From Phallusia mammillata (taxonomy: Eukaryota > Chordata > Ascidiacea > Phlebobranchia > Ascidiidae), in contig QLIY01000682.1 in the NCBI GenBank assembly GCA_003260075.1, positions 17,890 to 81,889 of the forward strand: a DNA stretch of 64,000 nucleotides, in the 5' to 3' direction. Shown here one piece after another: positions 60,801 to 64,000 of the stretch. The number at the start of each line of letters is the position of its first letter. Within the stretch, counting starts at the first letter, position 1. The notes under the pieces are model-generated. The model was given only the letters and a program-made list of their open reading frames with translations, made no database searches and had not been told where the DNA came from. The translations under genes and the position numbers were made by a program.

Positions 60801-63237
60801 CAGACAGCAATAAACTGGTAAGAGACTTCCAACTGCTAATTTATGAGCAACAAAATATAACAATGCTCCAATTCATTCCATGTTGCCTGACTGCCCTTCA
60901 ATAATAACAAAATATGTTTCAGATGGTAAAATCTGTACTGCATGTTGTCCAACCATTCATTGTGGAATACCAAGTCTTGATACAGCACGCTGTTGAAACC
61001 ATCACACTTGCACATAGAACTACTACCAAATTGGCTTACATTCTATCCTCTATCTTTTCTCAACTACTAATTAAAGGTTTTTGTCCACCAGCTGACATGG
61101 AGGAAGAATTATCAGGTTTTTAAATTACCTACAAATGTGGTATAAACTTAATTGTGTCAGAATCTTAACTTTGTAGCAAAATTAGTTGTAATCCCTTCTG
61201 TGGATACTTATTTTGTTCATATGTCTGTATCTGCATTTTTTTCAATTCAAACCCTGCTGTGAAACCATAAGCTGTTTGATAGAATTAAATGAAACGTAAT
61301 ATTTTACTTGTTTTGTCTAACTGTTTGCTGTTTCATTTTCCGGCAGATGAGAAAGGTGAGCTAAAAGAGGTGGAGGATGCAGGAATCGGAGAAGGTCAGG
61401 GAGCTAAAGATGTCAGCGACCAAATCGAAAATGAGGAGCAGGTATACCTGCTTAGTGGATTGATTACAATTTGTTTCTGAATCAAACGTTTTTTTACATG
61501 GCTGGGATGTTTTACTAAGTTGACAAAAAAATAGGAAGAACATTACATTTATTGTCGTATTGTAAATGAATAGCTGCTGATATTTTTTTTAACATGTACT
61601 GCTGATGAATAGGTCGAAGATGCCGCTGGGGGTGAATCAAAAGGTGATGAAGATGATAATGATGATGATGACATTCCTGCAGAGGACAATGCCATTGAAA
61701 TGTCAGAGGATTTTGAGGGGAAAATGCATGACCCAGATCAAGGCAAGGAAGATGACCAAGATGACAATGACGATCAAAGCAATACAGAGGAGGTTAACAA
61801 AATCTTTTATCTGCAATGTATCAATGCTATGCTTTTGGTTGACTAGAGCCCCTCTGTTAATAAATGCCAGATAGCAAATGTTCATTGACTAATTTGACTG
61901 GGATTGATTTTGGCAGAATTTAGCTACCAAACATAAATGTTAGAGGTGTTGTATTTACATCAATATTGCCGACCATTTTTTTTCTGATTTGACACAAACA
62001 GCATTATCAAGCTTTTTATAAATGTGTTTGACTTAATCCTTGTTGTTGTTGTATCTTTGTTGCAAGGCTTTACAAAAAATAATATTTTTTGATAATCTTA
62101 AATTCTGTTTGCCAGCAGATTAATTTATTTCCTGAACAACAATTAACATTTTTGTTAATATGTCTATTTCATGTAGGATATTGAAAAACAAATGGGAGAT
62201 CTTGGTGATGATGCTGAAGCTGATAAGTTGGATGAACGGATGTGGGGGTCAGAAGATGAAGAAGAAGAAGATGAAAATAAAAATGGCATGCAGGAAGAAA
62301 AGGGAGCTGGAATGGATGCAGTAAGCGTTAAATTTGATACAATATACCATAAAAAGCAGTTTGAGAGTGCCTTCAGGATATTAAACTACATTTTTAGTTG
62401 TAAATGTATGTGGCTCCTATGAAATTAAAGAAGTTCACAAATTAGCACCAATTTCCCAAAACGATAAGAGTAAAATAATAAGGAAAGAAAATTAAAATTC
62501 AATTTTGTTTCTGAAGTGATTTCAGGCATCGAAATGTTTTCTTTAGTTCAAGATATAAATCCATAATTGCAAAATTTAGGATCAAAGTGAGATGGCTGCT
62601 AAAGATGATCAGATTGGTGAGGACCAAGGGGAAGAGAAAAGGAAGCCAAATGATGAAGAAGAAGAGGTTGATGAGCAAAAGTTGGGCGACCAAAGTGAAT
62701 TTGATCCAAACGAGCGGTACATACTCTTTTTATGTTGATTTGCTTCAGTTGAATACCACTTTTATCCCTTAACAATGTTGAAAAGAAGGTTCTAAGTTCT
62801 AGGGCACTGGTTGGCCTATCTATTATTATCATCATTGTCCTTTTTTAGCACCACAATTCTACTATCCTGTATATAGTCCTAGTTTTAGTACACTGTGTTA
62901 GCTGTACACCATTATAGAAACATATTTAGGTATTGCTTTTATTTATCCTGACCCCCCCAAAAAAAACTTTTTTATCACTTACAACAAATCCGTTTGGTTT
63001 TTGTTCCTCCAGGGATGATTTTCATGAGGAAGAATCTAAAGACGCCCCAGAAGATATGGAAATACCTGACAATGTTAATCTGGATGGAGAAGATAATGGT
63101 AAGACACAATTTACTTGGGGCCTGTGGAAAATTTTCACTCATACATTTTGAATGAACATTTTTAGATGAAGAAGGAACAGAGCAAGAACGAAATCTGGAC
63201 GAAAACACTGCTATGGAGACTGAAGAAGATAATATAG
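12865..63237 (+). CDS. MDN1: Midasin, giant AAA ATPase of ribosome biogenesis (89 exons traced, 3' end beyond window)
   Basis: Dynein-like hexameric AAA protein that uses ATP to strip assembly factors from pre-60S ribosomes in the nucleolus and nucleoplasm. I joined 89 exons without a phase break, giving 4,618 codons; the human protein is about 5,600 aa. Exon coordinates are in the module entries below. The order is the family order: N-terminal domain (to about residue 290), AAA1-AAA6 (about 290-2335), linker (about 2335-4380), then the D/E-rich region (from about 4381). The VWA/MIDAS substrate-binding domain is missing because the window ends. The chosen start is the ATG at 12865, after an in-frame TAG at 12832. 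The second Met at 12886 (MEHF) aligns with the usual vertebrate start. Introns carry many transposons, and intron 39 hosts an antisense LRR gene. The identification is very secure; single exon edges are slightly less so. Confidence 0.96.
13360..14118. mobile_element. hAT-type MITE in MDN1 intron 1
   Basis: Terminal inverted repeats start CCAGATTGGAAA and end TTTCCAATCTGG. An identical 8-bp target duplication TGCTTACT flanks both sides (13352-13359 and 14119-14126). The interior has inverted cgcgcgg/atccgcgcaa motifs near both ends and a G-run. An open frame of 99 codons inside it has no recognisable content. Confidence 0.88.
14271..15391 (+). repeat. Family-A interspersed repeat, copy 1 (MDN1 intron 1)
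   Basis: It begins atgggtcccc and ends gccacccttctag. The centre has about 120-bp units reading cccactagccccc, aaaatgggt, aatttggacagcttgtagagtg and a gattgttgtg motif. The last third (cttgaaatgcatt ... gggacccaatataaaat) is shared with the copies at 20-21.7 kb, 32-34 kb and 63.4 kb. No protein is encoded. Its 3' end lies only 25 nt from the exon 2 acceptor. Confidence 0.85.
17746..19587 (+). other. MDN1: MDN1 exons 7-14: AAA1 module
   Basis: Exons: 17746-17847, 17964-18017, 18116-18211, 18291-18385, 18450-18659, 18748-18857, 19114-19294, 19445-19587 (residues about 290-620). Walker A GPIGCGKT falls around residue 324. Walker B is WILLEDID, with Glu-Asp as in other midasins. Exon 13 contains the WCQRIADHL and LNISSDK landmarks of the AAA1-AAA2 connection. 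Confidence 0.93.
20006..21751 (+). repeat. Family-A interspersed repeat, copy 2 (MDN1 intron 15)
   Basis: It starts atgggtctccttccctga, with the hairpin ctccttcc/ctgaagggga, and ends caccactctag. The internal block gtttgtccgactcgttttgccatc is repeated three times between about 20,080 and 20,420. Several approximately 120-bp cccactagccccc units follow. It is longer than copy 1 because more internal units are present. Confidence 0.85.
23084..23310 (+). repeat. Family-B repeat fragment (MDN1 intron 19)
   Basis: Contains a degenerate form of the 5' hairpin module (cccttcccttaaggggacac) and ggttcaccaacagccccccaaaacg. Both are shared with the 29.3-kb copy. It lacks the family-A tail. Confidence 0.6.
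23917..24718. repeat. Duplicated block around an N in MDN1 intron 19
   Basis: The segment from ctttagaaacttacaacgcc to gcgtcttatggc occurs at 23917-24265 and again from 24341, nearly identical. N24266 is followed by a third partial copy (gaattgttctatcatgcag...) and a G-run. The pattern fits an unresolved assembly overlap. No exon lies in it. Confidence 0.8.
25516..26108. mobile_element. hAT-type MITE in MDN1 intron 21
   Basis: Ends CATAGGCGTAGAG and, on the other strand, CACTGGCGTAGAG. The 8-bp target duplication AACACCAA is exact (25508-25515 and 26109-26116). Near the right end is a triple gcacccccg run. Confidence 0.85.
26733..29988 (+). other. MDN1: MDN1 exons 24-29: AAA3 module
   Basis: Exons: 26733-26905, 27800-27977, 28188-28386, 28556-28651, 29188-29283, 29852-29988 (residues about 1036-1328). 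Walker A is GETSTGKT, followed by the near-invariant RINNHEHTDLQEYIG. Walker B is WVILDELNLAP, then the sensor FATQNPPGLYGGRK and arginine finger RNRFIE. It is the best-conserved module here. Confidence 0.96.
29286..29665 (+). repeat. Family-B repeat (MDN1 intron 28), starting at the splice donor
   Basis: The donor of exon 28 reads ATG|gtaattatgggtcccctt, so the repeat's 5' end (taattatgggtcc, then the hairpin cccctt cct gaagggg) begins within 2-4 nt of the exon. Inside, a block with cccagcggttcacccacagg and cccccgaaacg occurs twice, near 29,465 and 29,620. Confidence 0.7.
31020..31492. mobile_element. hAT-type MITE in MDN1 intron 30
   Basis: Starts CAGGGGTCACGAAACT and ends AGTTTGCTGACCCCTG in inverted orientation. 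GC-rich ggcccgcg motifs lie at both ends. Flanks are gtgtagat and gtatagat, an 8-bp duplication with one change. Confidence 0.85.
32168..34338 (+). repeat. Family-A interspersed repeat, copy 3, interrupted by a hAT element (MDN1 intron 32)
   Basis: It starts atgggtccccttccctga just after the exon 32 donor region and ends cacccttctag. The order of modules matches copies 1 and 2. It is split by the hAT-type element at 33217-34068, so family A was in place first. Confidence 0.85.
33217..34068. mobile_element. hAT-type MITE nested in family-A copy 3
   Basis: Inverted ends CAGGCTACTCAAAC and CAGGGCTTCTCAAACTG. The exact 8-bp duplication CTTTATAT lies at 33209-33216 and 34069-34076. Internally there is a short tandem repeat with taccgtccttatttctaaga. 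Confidence 0.9.
35815..36170. mobile_element. Possible truncated hAT-type MITE
   Basis: caggggccagcaaccttt at 35815 is a typical left end of the hAT MITEs seen nearby. No matching right end was found before exon 37, so the limit is approximate. A long C-run is at about 36125-36148. Confidence 0.4.
36125..36148. repeat. Poly-C tract in MDN1 intron 36
   Basis: Uninterrupted run of about 24 C. Other simple repeats: a TTG trinucleotide run at about 55795-55816, a TG run at about 51878-51892, and a TGTA run at about 58450-58470. Confidence 0.8.
36949..37267. mobile_element. hAT-type MITE in MDN1 intron 38
   Basis: Inverted ends CAGGGGTGGGCAACCTTTG and CAGGGGTGGGCAAACTGCGG (read inward). Flanks ctctaaat and ctataatg match only partly, so the target duplication has decayed. 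It has an internal gcgggccgc motif like the neighbours. Confidence 0.8.
37595..38545. mobile_element. hAT-type MITE in MDN1 intron 38
   Basis: Inverted ends CAGGGGTGGCCAACC, perfect over 15 nt. The exact 8-bp duplication GTGTAGAC lies at 37587-37594 and 38546-38553. aagagcc motifs sit inside both ends. It is recent-looking. Confidence 0.92.
39056..42983 (-). CDS. Secreted Toll-like-receptor-type LRR ectodomain protein, nested antisense in MDN1 intron 39
   Basis: Minus-strand exons: 42983-42625, 42525-42301, 42254-42018, 41940-41751, 41675-41587, 41515-41367, 41305-41153, 40763-40590, 40522-40251, 39963-39760, 39694-39533, 39397-39269, 39094-39056. Phase is kept throughout; total 793 aa. The start MLRLWSFVFLSFLLNVCSS is a clear signal peptide. 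Many leucine-rich repeats follow (LEELDISYNTRIKEL, LKVLDFSGNKI, LQVLDLSNNDL, LKFLDVSEN). A C-terminal LRR cap has Cys at about 706, 708, 752 and 769. Size and order match a TLR ectodomain. After the cap the reading frame ends in a 13-codon last exon, NMTDTSYYPLYGY and a stop. I find no membrane helix or TIR domain between 38811 and 39268. It could be a true secreted LRR protein or a receptor that lost its 3' half. The first 11 exons are secure; the final exon is a good inference. Confidence 0.84.
40892..41071. mobile_element. Short hAT-type MITE in an intron of the nested LRR gene
   Basis: Ends CAGTGGTGGGATTCA and (inward) CAGTGGTGAGATTCA. The exact 8-bp duplication GTTGTAAC lies at 40884-40891 and 41072-41079. 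Length 180 bp, in the intron between LRR-gene exons 7 and 8. Confidence 0.88.
45084..46951 (+). other. MDN1: MDN1 exons 44-50: AAA6 module
   Basis: Exons: 45084-45277, 45350-45425, 45483-45636, 45740-45835, 45974-46127, 46435-46634, 46863-46951 (residues about 2014-2334). The Walker A position is GSSGSGKS, followed by STNSAMDAVELLGGYEQ. The Walker B position reads WLLVDDANF, with Asp in place of the catalytic Glu; human midasin has WLLMDNVNF. This module is therefore probably ATPase-inactive, as in the family. Arginine-finger region: RAMRNRCIEI. Confidence 0.93.
47590..47660 (+). repeat. tRNA-like (SINE-like) fragment in MDN1 intron 51
   Basis: ggttggtagagcactagcc resembles a polymerase III A box and ggtttaaatgc a B box, about 35 nt apart. 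There is no acceptor-stem pairing that would make it a tRNA. The call is tentative. Confidence 0.3.
48171..48588. mobile_element. hAT-type MITE in MDN1 intron 54
   Basis: Inverted repeats begin CAGTGTTTCATACCGGAACG and match over at least 20 nt. The exact 8-bp duplication GACATAAA lies at 48163-48170 and 48589-48596. The interior is rich in accggaacgaaat motifs. Confidence 0.92.
56849..57365. mobile_element. hAT-type MITE in MDN1 intron 76
   Basis: Ends CAAGGGTGGGGAAC and (inward) CAGGGGTGGGGAACC. The exact 8-bp duplication CATTAAAG lies at 56841-56848 and 57366-57373. Confidence 0.9.
57403..58449. mobile_element. hAT-type element in MDN1 intron 76, containing an N
   Basis: Ends CATAGGCGCCGA and (inward) CATAGGTGCCGAACAC. 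The exact 8-bp duplication TGTGTATG lies at 57395-57402 and 58450-58457. Repeated gggtatgcc/ggcataccc motifs are near both ends. N57972 sits between two copies of a roughly 33-bp stretch (ccttacgtttgtgacg...), so the true length is slightly shorter. Confidence 0.85.
58640..58830 (+). repeat. Degenerate family-B repeat (MDN1 intron 76)
   Basis: ctataaggaaggggccccatattatttttgttcatatctg resembles the 5' hairpin module, followed by a ggtttt and caagaacgggtgcttt segment shared with the 29.3-kb copy. It is clearly older or decayed. Confidence 0.45.
61347..63237 (+). other. MDN1: MDN1 exons 84-89: D/E-rich region (incomplete)
   Basis: Exons: 61347-61441, 61613-61792, 62177-62320, 62580-62716, 63013-63098, 63166-63237 (residues about 4381-4618). 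The translation is strongly acidic, with the short motifs shared by midasins: GIGEGQGAKDVSDQIENEEQ, AIEMSEDFEGKMHD, DKLDERMWG and MEIPDNVNLDGED. Exon 89 ends in phase 1 before a gttctt donor at 63238, so coding continues outside the window. The flexible acidic arm carries the MIDAS domain back to the AAA ring in known structures. Confidence 0.92.
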
Positions 63238-63359
63238 GTTCTTTTATTTCTTTTTACAAAACAGTTTTTGACAAATAGGTTTTATTGTTGCCATATTAAT
63301 TGTACAAATTTATTGCAGTTCTTATGTTTTTTTTATGGGTCTACTAGTGTGTACCTATA

Positions 63360-63530
63360 AAAGCATGATTATTTAACCTCAGTACTGATCACTCTGTGTT
63401 ACCCCACAACACCAAACTTTCGCATGGTAATCTCTTAAAATGCATTATTTTAAACTTTGCTTGTGTGGGGACCCATGAGTTTTTGCCTGCATAAATAACT
63501 AAGGTTATAAAAAACGGTGCTAATAAGGAC
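63360..63530 (+). repeat. Family-A repeat, 3' fragment, interrupted by a hAT element
   Basis: Matches the terminal module of family A (gatcactctgtgtta, catggtaatctcttaaaatgc, gtggggacccatgagttt). It stops at aataaggac, where the element beginning cagggctgcc is inserted. Confidence 0.75.
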
Positions 63531-64000
63531 CAGGGCTGCCAAAGCTTGGGTTTTGCCCCAAGATCTTGGGTTTTTACTTGACGTCTTGGGTTCTTGGGTT
63601 TTATTTTGAAAATTATAGCAATTCTTGGGTTTTGAGTCTTATTGATGAAATAGATATATGTAAGAACTATTTTAATGAGAAAAGTTTTTCGGGTAGCTGC
63701 ACTGTTTGGGCCCTTTTATCATCTCTTTTATTTTCTCTCTATTCTAGACCTTAATTCTTTCTAGATAAGTATACAGTGAAAGCAATCGTTACACTTAAAA
63801 ATGCAAATAGATCAATGTTCGTTAAACATAAAAACTGTGAACCATCAAAGAAGTTTTAAAGCTTTTAAATATACTGTAGTCATTACTAATTTTATGAAAA
63901 AGAAAACAGATGATGATCATCAAACAGCCAAGAGTGAACTGGCGATTGCTGCATATTTTATTGAACATAATATTCCCTTTGCTTGCATTGACCATTTCCT
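63531..64000 (+). mobile_element. hAT-like element with coding potential, 5' part (window ends inside)
   Basis: It starts CAGGGCTGCC at the point where family-A sequence breaks off; ataaggac (63523-63530) is the likely target duplication. An open frame from 63780 runs off the window and contains ATG at 63801 and 63894. Its translation ends KSELAIAAYFIEHNIPFACI then DHF. That pattern (AEL-x-A-x-FIAEHN-x-PF-x-x-x-DHL) is typical of the N-terminal region of hAT/BED-type transposase-derived proteins. The catalytic part is outside the window. Confidence 0.65.

Larger units (their letters stand above)
47128..61115 (+). other. MDN1: MDN1 exons 51-83: linker region
   Basis: Exons: 47128-47261, 47693-47820, 47881-47975, 48070-48130, 48717-48858, 48923-49039, 49280-49384, 49462-50857, 50932-51087, 51220-51441, 51543-51635, 51723-51851, 51942-52131, 52244-52280, 52392-52526, 52758-52863, 52944-53073, 53149-53304, 53651-53880, 54200-54401, 54518-54652, 55414-55588, 55675-55789, 55875-56121, 56324-56485, 56647-56834, 58863-59019, 59109-59240, 59311-59487, 60046-60264, 60475-60584, 60653-60817, 60923-61115 (residues about 2335-4380). 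Similarity is weak in places but collinear. Landmarks are NATPNDWKIR, SSLYKYKPLV, KWNDINFYSVKESI, RKALADLFKLLRSLG, and LAYILSSIFSQLLIKGFCPP at the end. Exon 58 (1,396 nt) is far longer than any other exon; the smallest is exon 64 (37 nt). Confidence 0.9.

Noticed and set aside
1..64000. CRISPR arrays, operons or bacterial ribosome-binding sites
   Set aside because: The window is spliced eukaryotic DNA. Direct repeats seen are transposon units or assembly duplications, not spaced arrays.

Overview
This is intron-rich, AT-rich eukaryotic DNA from an animal, most likely a tunicate such as Ciona. The protein matches are to metazoan families. Genes are split into many short exons, usually about 80-220 nt, and many introns are only 46-100 nt long. 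Introns and spacers are full of short non-autonomous DNA transposons. The species is inferred, not proven. All gene models come from reading exons by eye: homology to remembered family members, GT-AG sites and unbroken phase from exon to exon.

Layout. (1) 1-4027, plus strand: the 3' two-thirds of a cullin-5 gene (11 exons, stop codon in the window). (2) 5758-9356, minus strand, convergent with CUL5: a six-exon gene for an acidic, low-complexity protein of 248 aa that I do not recognise. (3) 9357-12864: a spacer of 3.5 kb with one tRNA-derived SINE. (4) 12865-63237, plus strand: a midasin (MDN1) gene. I traced 89 consecutive exons in phase, giving 4,618 codons. They cover the N-terminal domain, six dynein-like AAA modules, the long linker and most of the D/E-rich region. 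The C-terminal VWA/MIDAS domain lies beyond the window. (5) 39056-42983, minus strand: a complete 13-exon gene nested in MDN1 intron 39. It encodes a predicted secreted, Toll-like-receptor-type leucine-rich-repeat ectodomain of 793 aa. I find neither a transmembrane segment nor a TIR domain.

Mobile DNA. At least ten hAT-type miniature elements are present. Most have 8-bp target-site duplications that can be read directly. A separate repeat family has a 5' hairpin and internal units of about 120 bp, and recurs in several MDN1 introns. At the right edge (63531 onward) a hAT-like element with coding potential has inserted into a copy of that family.

How the genes relate. CUL5 is the scaffold of a ubiquitin ligase. 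Midasin removes assembly factors from pre-60S ribosomes. The nested LRR gene looks like an innate-immunity type receptor ectodomain. Nothing in the sequence suggests the genes work in one pathway. Three single-N positions (3615, 24266, 57972) are each flanked by direct repeats and look like unmerged assembly joins.
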